A stretch of DNA of 64,000 nucleotides, from assembly GCA_951640195.1 (NCBI GenBank), contig OX621163.1, forward strand, positions 2,852,001 to 2,916,000, read 5' to 3'. The notes under the pieces were generated by a model. It saw only the letters and a list, made by a program, of their open reading frames with translations. It searched no databases and was not told the DNA's origin. The DNA comes from Porpolomopsis calyptriformis (Eukaryota > Basidiomycota > Agaricomycetes > Agaricales > Hygrophoraceae). The position numbers and the translations under genes were made by a program. Below, piece after piece: positions 22,930-35,129 of the stretch (the first letter of the stretch is position 1; the number at the start of each line of letters is the position of its first letter).

Positions 22930-25900
22930 ATGCAATCATTAGAAACTAGACGACCTGTTCGCTCGGATACCTTCGACTTGCGCGATCAGATTCAAGCAGA
23001 TGATCCTTCTCGTGCCCAGTCTCACTCAGACTCCACAAACTACGGTCCCGAAGATGAAGAACATTCCGTTCTCGAGGACGATTCTGACGGAGAGGACAGA
23101 GAAGTAGATTATATGGATGACGAAGACGATGGTTCTTCTTCTCTTTCGATACCCAACGAATCAATCGACTTCGATCTTGTCTATTCGTTGCATAGCTTTG
23201 CCGCGACGGTGGAGGGCCAGGCGAACGTCGTTAAAGGCGACAGCTTGTTTTTGATGGACGACAGCAACAGTTACTGGTGGCTTGTGCGTGTTTTAAAAAC
23301 TCAAGAAGTCGGATACATCCCGGCTGAGAATATCGAGACTCCGTTCGAACGACTCGCGAGGTTGAATAAGCACCGCAATGTTGATGTGAATCTGCATTTT
23401 TTTTATCCCTTACATTTCGTTCATAATTATTTTCTTTAGCTTGCGTCTGCTACTCAGGCTGAAATGCAAGAGGATGTGCACGCTTCACGAGAACGCCTTC
23501 GAAATAATATTTCTTCCCGGGCAGGGTCCAATCAAACCCCTTCTCCTGTTCCTCGAGGTAACGGCTTTGAATCACGTAACGTCACTTCGGGCTCCACCAA
23601 AGGTGTAGCATTCACTCAATCGCTCTCGGTGCATCGCTACCCTCCCGCAGTCTGGAACGAAGATGAAGAAGAAGACGAGGACGTTGAGTGGGATGATGGG
23701 ACATATGAGGACGAGGACACGGGTCTTGCGGAGGATCAGCTAAGGGAACATGGGCTGGAAGATGGCGGACCGATCATGGAACCAGACGACGGTATGGGCT
23801 GGGATGATAGTATCGCCGAAGAGATGCAAATGCGCCAGGCTTCAACACGTTCTCAACCTCAAAATGGCGGAATCCCGGGTACTGTGCGGTTTGGTCCCAC
23901 TGTTGAGCAACAGCAGCAGCAGCTTCCGTCGCAAGCTCAACCACTTCAAAAGCCTCAGCCTCAGCCTCAGCCTCAGCCTCAGCCTCAATCCCAGCTCCAG
24001 TTCCAGCAATCTCAGCAACAAGCGCCACAACTCCTCCAGGGGCAGCAGCAGCCATTACAGCAGCAGAGGCAGCAGCAACCCTCAACAACGCAACCACAAG
24101 CCCCATCCCAGCAATCCGTTCAGCAACCACCCGGGCAGGGACAGCTACAAGCTTTACGTCAGCAGACCTCTCGTGAACGCCTCGCCATCACATCAGAAAG
24201 AGCACAATCGCCATCGCAAGCTCCGTTGATTCGCATCGATCCCTTGGAAGCTACTGGGACTCGCAAGGTAACGGTTACGCCTACGATCGCGCGCGATGTG
24301 AATATACAACCAGACTCACAGCAGCCCGCGAGTGGTCCACTTCTCCCGAGTGCTGTGATGAAACAACAAGACGAAGAGCGCAAACGCACCAGGGAGGAAA
24401 TTGAATCACTAGAAGAGTCAACGAGGAAGAGGGCGAATAAGGGGAAGATGCCCCCCCCCGTTAGCTCTGCTAGTTTGGGCAAGAATACCCCCGCGATATC
24501 CGGAGGGAAGCTACGCAAGGAACAGCCAGATGACGAGAGCAGCAACAAGGAGAAGAAGAAGAAGAGTGGCGTCTTTGGTGGCCTATTCAGCAGGAAGAAG
24601 GATAAGAACAAAGAGAAGCAAGGATCCATTGCATCCACAGATAGCGTGGGTGAGATAAGTCGCGGTTCGGAAGACTCTACGAGATCTACCAGTCGTTCTG
24701 GCGGAGATGGAATCACCTCACCGACTACAGCGATGGCAATGCAGCAGCAGCAGCAGCAGCAGCGCGACATCCGTACATCTGCCGAACGCGAGCAGGCCCA
24801 ACAGCCGCAATCACAGCCCCAACAGCTCTCCACTCCTACTCCCCAGGTGTCCCAACACGCTTCTCAGCTGCGCCAGCGCGACCAGCACCAACAAGCGCTA
24901 TATCAACAATACCTCAATCGATCCCCCTCCTCACCCCCCGAGGCGCAGGCAAATTATGGTCTGCAGACTGCGGCAGTTATGACTGGGTCGAATTCTTACA
25001 GTTCTACTGGCTCGGGATCTGGACTGGTGCCCGGACAGCCTGGCTCACGTCCTCGACCTGGATCGTTGGTCTTGTCACCAACGTCAATTGACGGGCAAGG
25101 CGTTGGCGTCCCCGAGCTCAGCGTTATTCGTGTATTCGCGGGAAAAAATCTTCAGACAGAGGCGACCTTCAAAACCGTTCTGTTGAACTCGTCGACAACG
25201 TCAGCGGATCTCGTTCGCCAGGCCATTCAACGCTTCAGGCTCCCGTCTGGAGAAGATCAGAAGGATTATTATTTGACGGTCAAGGAAGTCGAAGGGTCTT
25301 CCGCGGTGTTGCTTCCAACAGAGAATCCTCTCGGAGTCTTCGAGACCCTCGTAGAAGCCGCTTTGGAGTTGCCAAAAGTCAAGAGAAGCAGTGTGGGGAG
25401 CATCAGTTCAGTAGCGAGTAATCTCTCCATGCATCCGGCAATTACGAAACTTTCCATGAACGACTTCACGGACGACTCAGCGGTCAAATTCTATTTGAAC
25501 AGGAGGGGGCCTGAAGGCGTGGAGGATGGTTCCACGGACCACGAAAGTGACAATGCCACCCCTACTAACGTCTCGATCAACGAGTCTGATCCCTCGTCAA
25601 AGAACCAATATCTTACTGTATCCGCCCCTTCGACCAATAACGTGACGCCCGAGCGATTCAGTTCGCCCTCCTTCAGGTTCGCCTTGCAACTGGTGATATA
25701 CCCCGAGGACCTCCCAGACGACATGGTGTTTGACCCGATGACGGAAGCTATCGTGTTCAAGCACACTCTTCGGGACCGATCGCAGTCGAATTCGTCCAGA
25801 TCGTCTGGCGTCTCCCAGAATATGAGACGCAAAGTTTTTATGTTTCCCAAAAATGTCACTGTGGCGGAAGCGATCGAATTAGGACTAGAAAGATTTGGTA

Positions 25901-27409
25901 TTCAGGACGGTGTTGTTGATGGTGGAGATGAAGTAGAGGATAAGCTTACGAAGAGACGAAGTTCGACCAGAGTTCGTTACGGTCTTACAGTTGATGCTGG
26001 ATCCCATGGTTTGTTGAATCCCACTTTTTTGATCTGCTCAGCTGACGGTGGAATGGTCAACAGAACGGGAGCTCGCACCCTCGAGTAAAATTATTGATGC
26101 CTATTCACGACCTCCGACCTATCGTGCGGTAGAGCGTCAAATTTCGGACAAGAAAAGGCGATCGGTTGACTCCACTCTGCTTATCGGGAGCCTGGATGAT
26201 GTCAGCCCAACTGATCCATCCTTCATTCTTCGCCGCGCTGTTTCATATCGTAACTCAGCTACTCGCCACAGAATTTCTGCACCTTTGGACGAGATTGCGT
26301 TGCGTTATCTCCATCGCGAGTCGACATCGGTTTCGAGTATTAATTCTGACACGCCAACAGTACCGGTGGAGGATGGCAAGCCGAAGCAAGCATCAAAACA
26401 AGACACGGCTGCTACGCAACATCCTACGATGCGGCCTCGTCAGCGGACCGTAATATCTGCGCAGGTGAATTCATCGCGCGGAGTGGACGTATTCCTTCCC
26501 GGAAATGCCGTCATCCGGAGTTCGCGGTATGAAGCTGATGATCGGTTGCGGTACTCTTACGTCCAACCCGACGGGGAGACATATGACATTAGCGACCTCA
26601 TTGAAGAAGAATGGAGTGATAGCAATGTGCAGAAGGACGATCTACTCGAGGGTGTGCTTAACCAAAACAAGGACGCAATTGGTGACAAACTCGACCGGGT
26701 TTTGGGCAAGATCCAAAATGAAAAGGGTAATCCTCAGGCGGAAACTGCCCAACTCATGTCCACGTCCTTCTCCGGGACGGAGATCAACGCCAACCCGATT
26801 CGGATGATGTCTACCTCGAATTATTCTACCGACGATCGGATTAATGAGGAAGGAACGAATTCACGTGCATCTACGCCAGTATTCATCACGAGAAGTCCCA
26901 CACCCACTTCCGGTAGTACCCAACGCACCACCTCACCTTTGAGGAAGGCTCCATCGCCCACTCCTGACTCGAAAAACAGACCGTCTCGGACGAACACTCC
27001 AACTTTGTTGTCGTCGAAAATGAGTCCTGATCTATCACATCAGCCTTCTATCGCTTCCGTCATGTCTGACTTGGCGGGATACTTAACCCCACCAGGGGCC
27101 GGCACACCTATGGGTAGCCCGCGAGAGGCGGTTACACCAAAGCCGCAATCGAGAGGGAAACGACCGGTCAAGATCCCCGAGGACGATTTTGGCATTTCGC
27201 ATATGATGGCAGTCATTGAATATACAGGGTCAACACCCAAGACCGTCTTACCGCCGTTGCATCCCGTCGACGAACTTTTGTACGGCCCCAAGTTTGATGT
27301 TGGATCTCTGCATCCGGATATCCGGAATATTTATGATGATTCGTTCAAGAAACTTGACGACATGGACAAGGCTAGTGTTTCAATGCGTTTGGATGGTGTT
27401 CGTCGCTAA
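22930..27409 (+). CDS. SH3 and Ras-association domain scaffold protein (BUD14/Tea4-like SH3)
   Basis: Exons 22930-23385, 23440-26008 and 26064-27409 give 1,456 aa. An acidic N-terminus precedes an SH3 domain (about residues 82-142: LVYSLHSFAATVEGQANVVKGD, YWWLVRV, VGYIPAENIETPFERLARLNKHR), most like fungal Bud14/Tea4 polarity proteins. Residues about 305-390 and 580-640 are Gln/Pro-rich with CAG/CCTCAG repeats. About 712-842 is a Ras-association-like fold (LSVIRVFAGKNL...TSADLVRQAIQRF...YYLTVKEVEG); a second RA-like segment spans about 897-1030. Intron 2 has a CTGAC branch site and joins SH-ERELAPSSKIIDAYSRPP. The role is probably in cell polarity or GTPase signalling; this is inference. The 3' end may differ: a GC-AG intron 27371-27426 would give a C-terminus VLDEFLENTVGIW ending at 27468. 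Confidence 0.85.
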
Positions 27410-27468
27410 TTTCCTTGTTTATGCAGGTTCTGGATGAATTTTTAGAGAACACTGTTGGTATTTGGTAA

Positions 27469-28176
27469 AGGTATTCTGCCTTGTAATGCTTTTTATTTAT
27501 TTACGTGGGCTTTATCTATTATTGCGCACCCTGAGTGCTGAAACTGAACCTTCTATGTGAGAAAAGGAATCACCAACGAGCACGAGAGGAATCCTGGTCA
27601 AGCAGTTTGACCGAGCCAGGTCGGTATAATCACCTGATGCTTTTACACCAACCGCCCTGGAGGTATGACGCAATTATTCCCAAAAAGTCATTGTCATTTT
27701 ATTGTCAATCGCTGAAAAGCAGCCCCAACTAGTTGCAATAAGGTGTCTGCAGTGTTCACTGCCTCTGCCTCATCAACACGTTTCAGGTAATTGTATTGGT
27801 GGCTTTGACTGGTGAAATGTTTGCGTTGTGGCTCAGTGACAGATTGCCGCCCAGAAAACCAGAAAAAGGTTATCTGCAGAAAAAGGCTTGTTGTCCTGAT
27901 AGCAGCAGTTATTCAGGTTATATCAAGACTTGGTCGTGTTTTACTAACGTTAAAAGTTCTCACCCCCACTCCCAGAAGATCTCGTCCTTCACCCAGAGTC
28001 TTTGCATTGGTAAACACAATTCACTCTGTGAGGATCTTGTTCTAATCCCTCCCGTCCACAGAAACAGCTACACATTCTTGATAAGGCACCTAATCCCACC
28101 TGCATCCTTTATTGACCATTTTCGAACCACGAAAATCAACTGACACAACCAAGAAACATCAACACTCAGGACCGAA
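27469..28176. other. Intergenic region; promoter of the ZZ/SAP gene
   Basis: No coding frame with recognisable features. CT-rich stretches at about 27955-28060 and the A-rich leader just before 28177 fit a promoter and 5' UTR. Confidence 0.45.
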
Positions 28177-29555
28177 ATGGCTACCGCCTCCCTCCTCTCC
28201 CTGAATGTCACCAATACTGGCGTCTCTGTTGTGGTACCAGATGATGATATTGCCCGCCTCATGTACTACTTGCGCTCCATCACTGTAGGCGTTGGGCTGG
28301 ACATCCTGTATGATGACCTCATTGACTGGAGGAACTATCAGCAGCTCTCCACTGCACGCCAAGCACTCGTCTTAAAGTCTGCATTGGAGTTCAGCCCCAA
28401 TGTGTTTGTAGACAAGCTCATCTTTCGAGATGACGATGGTGATGTTGTAACTGGGACCTCCCAGAACAAGTTCTGTGACATCTCTGTTGCACGTAGCATC
28501 GTCTCCCTTCAGCGAGATGTCGTTATCGCTGGGAAGGTGCAGGATGTCACCAAGGTCATGTTCTTCAAGTCCAAGTGGCTCAACAGGTATTACATTGGCC
28601 CTATGGCACGCATTGTCTTGGGGTCACAGCATTGTGCACACTGCGAAGGAAAGGATGGTATATGCACCTGTGATGACTGTCCTCGGAGCTCTGACAGCCA
28701 GTGCAAGCCCCTCATGAGCATGCTCATTGAGGCTCTGGGGAGCACTTCTATAAGCTCTCCATCTCCTTCTTCTGCACTGGCTGCACCAGCAAACAGCACC
28801 ACCTCACATCAGTGCATTTGTGATGGGTGTGGCCGGTGGTCAATTGAGGGGACACGTTACAAGTGCACAGTCTGCAATAACTTCGACCTCTGCAAGTCAT
28901 GCTATACAGCCAATTTGCATGATTTATCACACCAATTCTTGCAGATTGATCGCCCAGGGTCCTCACCCAAACGCCTTGCCCCATGCGCACTATCCCTGGT
29001 GACTTCGACTCCTCATCCACCCCAGGCTGCTCCACCGAGATCAACAGTACCCTCCCATACCAGTGCTACTGCTACATCACCTTACTTTTACCACAACTTG
29101 ACAGTGCCCGAGCTGAAGGCCTACCTTAGAGAGCGCGGTGTCATCTATGTGGATATCCTAGACAGGGAGATGCTCTGTCGCCGGGTTTGGGAGGCACATT
29201 GCGACTGCATGAGCATGGATGAACTAGTCACATTCCTAATGGAGAATAACATCTCAACATCCAATTGCCGTGACATTGTGAGTCATAGGCAAAGGCAAAG
29301 CAGGCCTTCCAGACCAATCAACCTATGGCCTCGACGTATGCACCTATCCCAGTACTTCGCATTCAGAAGCACAATGTGGTCAGGCTTATGGGTCTTAATC
29401 ATGCTGAGATGAATGGCAAACAGGCTATGGTTATTCAGCCAGACTGTGGTGACAGCAGAGCAGAGGTCTGCCTCAAAGAATCCGGCAAGACATTCAAAGT
29501 AAAGCTCGAGAACCTGGTGGTTGTGTCAAACCACAAGGATGAGTACCTGGATTGA
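28177..29555 (+). CDS. ZZ-type zinc finger and SAP-like domain protein
   Basis: Exons 28177-29277 and 29313-29555, separated by a short 35-nt GTGAGT...CCAG intron, give 447 aa. Residues 1-150 have no recognised domain. A Cys-rich patch (C153, C156, C163, C165, C168) precedes a ZZ finger at about 215-252 with C215/C218, C230/C233, C239/C242 and downstream histidines. ZZ fingers bind peptides such as histone tails or N-degrons. A SAP-like helical pair follows (LTVPELKAYLRERGV, about 309-340). The C-terminal exon reads VVRLMGLNHAEMNGKQAMVI...VKLENLVVV, like the small SH3-like module with the pattern LNG-x-G found next to ankyrin or MYND domains. This points to chromatin or ubiquitin biology, but the function is not known. 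Confidence 0.75.
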
Positions 29556-30739
29556 TGTACCAGATTTGAGGCTACGCGTGGACTTGTATATCAATTCAAT
29601 TTCATTATATGTACTGGCATCATACTTTTTTGGGACATGTCTTGTGTATCCTCATAGCAACCTTTTCTCTCTATAACACCCAAGATTGTATGTATCCAGA
29701 CTGATAATCATAATTATGGAACACTGAGCAATCAGCAGGGATGAGACTTATGTGAGTCTATATGTGCAGAGAAGTAATCATGACATAGTTCCCTTGCACA
29801 GATGGCATCAACTGTTTTATGTAGTCCCAATTTGCCAGACAAGTATATTTCTACTATCACATGCAATTGTGTAACTGTCAAGGAAAAACAGTATTAGAGA
29901 CTGTTGGATGGTGTTTCCCTATACTGTTGTAAGGCAGTCAAGGGGTGGGACTGCACAGCAAGGTCCTAGTCCTGGGTATTGACAGTGAGGGTCTATGATA
30001 TGATTCTGGGGGTGTAATCTCTTATTCTCTGGTATATTATTTTCGGTGGCTACAGTGTCGAAGTATATATACTGTAAATACCTTTGTGTACCAGATAAGG
30101 AAATACTTTGTTTCAGCATGTAGAGTGTTCAACACTCCTACACCATGATGCATTCTACATGCCATTCTGCACTGAACCCTGGCATGGGTTTGTGGACAGT
30201 ATTCAAACCATCCTTCATGCCAGTACGCAGCTTCACAGCTACTTGGATCTCACCCAGGGCTCTGTTCATGCCAGTAATAATCTTTCCCATCTTTCCAAGG
30301 GTGTCAAGTACTGTGACAACTTGGGTGAATAATGAAAATTGTGAAACAGAATGAAAATGCTTACAGGCTCAAAAGACAATCTCAATAAGGTAGTATGACC
30401 AGTGTGAGTGAATGTTATAGTTACTGGTGCAACAAATTTTTTTGGAATGAATACTAGGAAACTATATGACCTGCACATCCCATTGTGGCAAATTACCAGA
30501 TCCTATATGGGGCTGGGCAGGATAGCTAGTTGATGTGGGGGAGGATAGAGACAATTGTCCTACGTGGGTAGTAGCAGTGGGTAGAGCACATGGCATGTTT
30601 CGGTGACTGGGGAGCTGTAATGAGAAATCAATATTAGATCGTTAGTTGCTGCTGCTTGCTATTGTGGGTGCCCCTGCTCATGATAAAGGTCTGTGTGGAT
30701 TTTAAAAAAAATCAAGGAATGAGATAGCTAATAGACTCA
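29556..30739. other. Gene-poor AT-rich stretch
   Basis: No ORF here has coding character. It separates the ZZ gene from the convergent DUF6532-like gene and should contain both 3' ends. Confidence 0.45.
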
Positions 30740-31696
30740 CTAGCCATTGATAGAAATTGCCTTGCAAGTTTGATTGAGAAAATAGACATAGTATGGGGAT
30801 TGATTTATGTCATCAAGCTCCTGCTTGTATGCCATGTATACCCTTTGGCAGGCATCCTTTGAGAAAAGAAGGGTGTGATGCTTGCTAGACTCCCACTCCT
30901 GGAAGGCATTGAAGAGCTGTATAAGAAAATGAAGTGGCTGTTAACAGCAGTAGGTAGGAGATGAATTGCATAGACTGCAACAGCTGCAAGAGCTATAGCA
31001 TAGGCAGGAAACTTCAGCACAAATAGATTTGGATGGGATTGAGCAGGACTGCTTGGCAGCTTGAAATATACTTTGTGTAAGAATTTGAGGAAAGTTGGGT
31101 GGTTCCAATATGCACCATTACCCTGTAATGATATATTGATACTGTAGGGATGAATGCAATTCTAGCACATACCTCAGAGTTAATGCCATGATGGAGAAAG
31201 GTGTTGCCTTTCATCAGACCCAATACCTGTTGCGCAATGTTAGCTTTTTTTTCCTGGTCTGTGGCTTGAGGGATATTGAAATCCAGGTACTGTGAGACCC
31301 ATTCTCATGCAATCCACTTCATTTGCTATCAGATAGCTATTGTATACTTCCAAATCTAACAAATGGTTTAAAAATGGCTAAGTTTGCATCCACTATAACT
31401 ATGGCACACCTTGGACAATACTTTTTTTGATACTGCTGTAGCTGTAGGCTGAGGTGTGAGACTGAAAAAAAGTAGTGGATGCATAGCTTACTGGGTAATC
31501 CCTGCTGTTCTGCATGTCGATTTGCTGCAGCAAGGGCTTCTAAAGTCAAAGTCTTCTTCTGGTTGTTGCTGCTATCACCAAGGTAGGCATCCTTGACACA
31601 TATGTCAGTAGCAATCAATGTTCCTGCATAGTCAATATTGGTATGATCATTAGATGTTTCTGAAGAAATAGATGGATATAGGGATAAGTTGGCCAT
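30740..31696 (-). CDS. DUF6532-like protein, possibly decayed
   Basis: Several minus-strand segments read as the mushroom-specific DUF6532 family. A first segment from ATG at 31696 gives ATDICVKDAYLGDSS...EALAAANRHA. A middle segment is DFNIPQATDQEKKANIAQQVLGLMKGNTFLHHGINSE, ending at a GTATGT donor near 31170. After a CAG acceptor near 31122 comes GNGAYWNHPTFLKFLHKVYF...FPAYAIALAAVAVYAIH. The last exon is LFNAFQEWESSKHHTLLFSKDACQRVY, with a stop at 30740. The family has no known function and is often found in repeat-rich regions. I could not close the frame cleanly between the first and middle segments, so it may be a pseudogene; exons upstream to about 32595 are possible. Confidence 0.5.
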
Positions 31697-33102
31697 CTTT
31701 TGGCAGTGGTAAGTGTGAGACTCTCAGATGAGACCATCTTTACACTGCCAATGGACAAATGATCCCTGAAAAGGGGTAGGATTGCTGCTCTGATAGCTGC
31801 TGATAGTTGTTACACTGCTGGCACAATGCAGTGATTGCAGGGCTGAAGTGTAGGGAGCAAGGTTAGCTGCAGTTGGTAAGGAGTGTGTATTGTTATGCTG
31901 AGAAGATAAATCAATATGGGAGCCACTAGCTTGGATACTTGTTGCCTCAAGTCACCTTCACAGTTCACTTGCTGAGATAGTTGATGTACTGATTGATGGA
32001 GGTGCAGAATGAGTAGTCACCCTTGACAGTCCTGCTGCCAGGGGCATGTGGTTGAGGGTAGTTATTTGCTCAGGCAGAGGGAATACTGCCCTTGCCATAG
32101 ATCCTCTAATGTGGAGATTCCAGTTGGATGAGACATAGCCAGGAGGTTGAGGTCCCAGGTCCTATGGATTAGGTTGGACTTGATCTGATTTGACAAAGGT
32201 TGATAACACACCACTTAGAGTAGTTGAGGGAAGTATCTAAGAGCCGTCATTGGGGAGTGGATCTAGAATAGACAAAGGGTGTTCAGGGGAGGGGATGATG
32301 GGGCCATTTGGATTGTGGAACAGGTTGTATGTCAGCAGATAGGAAGAGTCTTTGATGGAATAGAGGTCTTGAATTCTATATGCAATGTTGTTTGGTGTGA
32401 GAGTTGTGTTACTCTCATTTTCACTCCATTCAGGTGATGTATGTTCTGGTAGTAGTAGCTGATCCTCACTTTGAGGATGATATAGTAAAGGTTGGAATGG
32501 GACTGATGTAGTGGCTATATCTGACAGTAGTTGTACACCTCCTCTTCCACATTGCTTTAAAAGAATATGAGTGGGCTGTTCAATAAATTTCATTGTGCTT
32601 ACCACTCCTGTCCCCCCCCAAGGTGGGTACTATCCCCCAAACCTGTACCACCTCCCTGACCTATTGTACCACCTCCCTAACCTGTACCACCTCCCCACCT
32701 TGCCCACCCTGTACTACCCCTACCCTGCCTGGTATTCATGGTGACACTGCTCGGTTGCTCATCTTGGATAATTGGGGCCCTTGAGGAATGGCAGGTTCAT
32801 TGCGATTGTTGAGGTTCCTGGTCTAAACAAGGGATCAGCTGAGCACTGGAAAAATGAGGTGAATAAAATACCTGTTTGCATGATGATTGGCAATGAAGGA
32901 AGAGGTGTCAGGGCAAATCAAGAGCTTAACAATTACAGCCACTACCATCTACATACAAAGATATGAAAAAACATATGCATGTTACCTGCATGTCCAAAAG
33001 ACTGAACATGTGTTACCTGCATGCATGGGAATCAGGCTCAGAGAGAAGGTCATAGAACAGGTATATAACAATAAAACTGTCTGACAACAGCTACCACATG
33101 AC
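31697..33102. other. Repeat-edge region with a short tandem repeat
   Basis: A 122-codon minus frame (32237-32605) may be a 5' exon of the DUF6532-like gene but is not recognisable. A C-rich tandem repeat of units like CTGTACCACCTCCC lies at about 32613-32725. The remainder is AT-rich and featureless up to the LTR at 33103. Confidence 0.4.
32613..32725. repeat. Short C-rich tandem repeat
   Basis: Irregular repetition of ACCTCCC and TGTACCACC units over about 110 bp, strongly pyrimidine-biased on the plus strand. Confidence 0.6.
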
Positions 33103-33501
33103 TGTCATGGTCGTAATTTTCTTTTCTTTCCTTTATCTTATCATATGCAAACCTGTCCTTATCTTGGGATTCCCCACACCTCTTCGTTGGGATTCCCCAT
33201 TACCTTTTTCTGGGATTCCCCACCACTCTATCCATATGCAGACACTTTCATTTCTGTCTATGTTTCAACCCCTTATGATTTGTCATCAATCACAATGACT
33301 CATCCTTATCTTTGACTCATGTTTATGTTGCACTGACTCACACAGATAAGTAGTCAGTATATAAAGAGTACCTCCTGTACATATCAGACCTTAAGTCTGA
33401 TTCCTCGTTAGCTACTCATAACAAGGACTTAGAACCATACCTTCATCTCTTGGGACAGAACACCCGAAGTAAAATGCGTTCTGAACAACCAGTTTATAAC
33501 A
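33103..33501 (+). repeat. Element C 5' LTR
   Basis: 399 bp, TG...CA. It contains a TATATAAA box (33358-33365), several TTATC/GATAA and TGACTCA motifs in U3, and a perfect 7-bp hairpin (33383-33401) at the expected transcription start. Confidence 0.9.
33358..33365 (+). promoter_or_regulatory. Element C LTR TATA box
   Basis: TATATAAA about 30-35 bp upstream of the AAGTCTGATTC segment expected at the RNA 5' end. Confidence 0.6.
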
Positions 33502-33513
33502 AGAATCAGACTT
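33502..33513 (+). other. Element C primer binding site, self-priming type
   Basis: AGAATCAGACTT begins at the first base after the LTR. Eleven bases are exactly complementary to AAGTCTGATTC at 33393-33403, at the predicted 5' end of the element RNA. This is the arrangement known from Tf1-type self-primed reverse transcription. Confidence 0.65.
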
Positions 33514-33599
33514 CCTTCTGGTTCTCTCCCACTTGCTTATCCAAACACTCTTCATCACTGTGATCATCGACATCACCCTTTTGACCTCTACCCATTTCC

Positions 33600-34900
33600 A
33601 TCCTGGCTTCTACCGATAACTCTGATGCTGAACAATACGAAGACCCTCTCTCAAGATCAACCTTCTCAGCTACTATCCGAGATCAAGAACCCTCCTTTTC
33701 CTCTGATCTTGAAGAAACTCTAGCTGCTCCAACCCCAACTCCCACTCCTGTTCCCCTAGGACCACGAACTCAATCAAGAACAAGAGGACTCTTCTCTTCA
33801 TCTTCAGCCCCAGTAACAAGACCAGTTCATCAATGGACTGCTACCCCACCAGGACGATATGGTTCCCTTTACTCCCAACTTTCCTCTGCGACATCAACAC
33901 TAACACCAACAGCTCCAACAACTCCCTTACCTACAACATCAACCAACATGTCAGGAACATCCACCAATGCCCCCACCAACCCCCCTGCCATTGATATCAT
34001 GACCTTAATAGCCACTGTTCACCAACTCGAACAGACCATTGCTCAACAAACACAGCTGATCACTCAGCTTCAACAACAACAGCAACCTCAACCTCCTCAA
34101 CCCCCTCAACCCCCTCAACAACCTCCCTTGCCTCAACAACCCGCTCCTCCCCCTATCAAGATTGCCAAACCTGATGAATACAATGGGTCTGCAGCCAAGA
34201 GCCTGAACTTCATCCAGGCTTGTCGTCTAGTTCTTGACGACAGCCTATGGTCCAATAGACAAAAGATTACCTACGTCATGTCATTTATGAAGATTGGTGT
34301 TGCCCAATCGTGGGCCCGACAGCAGACTCAAGAGTTTAATCATAACCAATGGGTTGGAGCCGACTACAAGGATTTTATGGAAGAAATCGAGGAATGTTTG
34401 GGAGATGTGGATGCTAAGGCGATAGCACAGGTCAAAATTCAAAAGGTAACCCAAGGACTTTCTACTGTGGACAATTATAATGTACGATTTGGGGCTCTCG
34501 CGGATGAAACTGGTTTCAACGATGACGCGCTCAAAGTTTTCTACTGAAACGGCCTCAACCCCAACATTCTCGAAAAAATCTATGCCCTCAATCCCATCCC
34601 CCCTACCCTCAATGCTTGGAAATGAAAAGCTTCCACCTTCAACCAACAACATCTTGAACTTGCACTTGAGCGTCGTGCCACTCCCCAGAGTAACTACTAT
34701 GCTCCCAGGGAAACCGTGGCTCAAACGATGACCTGAACTCCCTCCTCTGCTCCTGTCGAACAGGAGACAACTTCCTCTTCATCAATATTGCACGTTCCGT
34801 GAGGCAACTGCTATCGTTGCGGAGAACCAGGTCATTGGGCGAACAAATGTCCAAATTCCCCTCTCGCCTCTTCTTCATCAGTGCACCCATCGGGTGGTGC
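33600..34900 (+). pseudogene. Element C gag (decayed)
   Basis: The clear ATG is at 33948, but the frame stays open about 350 nt upstream, so the original start may be earlier. The protein has a Gln/Pro-rich region, a retrotransposon gag core (SLWSNRQKITYVMSFMKIG...WVGADYKDFMEEI) and a CCHC zinc knuckle, CYRCGEPGHWANKC (about 34809-34850). In-frame TGA stops, the first ending at 34547, mostly fit mutated CGA arginine codons. Confidence 0.8.
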
Positions 34901-35129
34901 CTCTGCCAGATGACAAGGAAAACCAAACACAGGGTGAGGTTGAGGATGAAATATCCAAGGTATCAAGATGGAACAAGTTGATGAAGTGGTTTCCCCAGCT
35001 GCTACGGAGGAAACTATTCGGATGGTGGACAACTGCAGGATTGATCGCTGGCCGAAAGAGAGAAAAGCTCAGCTCGTCAAGGAACTGAAAGAACAGGGTT
35101 TTTAGAGAGTCCGAACGTTTTGCCTGCCG

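Noticed and set aside
23774..24833. Minus-strand ORFs rich in Ala, Glu, Leu or Cys
   Set aside because: They are mirror frames of the CAG/CCTCAG repeats encoding Gln/Pro tracts of the SH3/RA protein.
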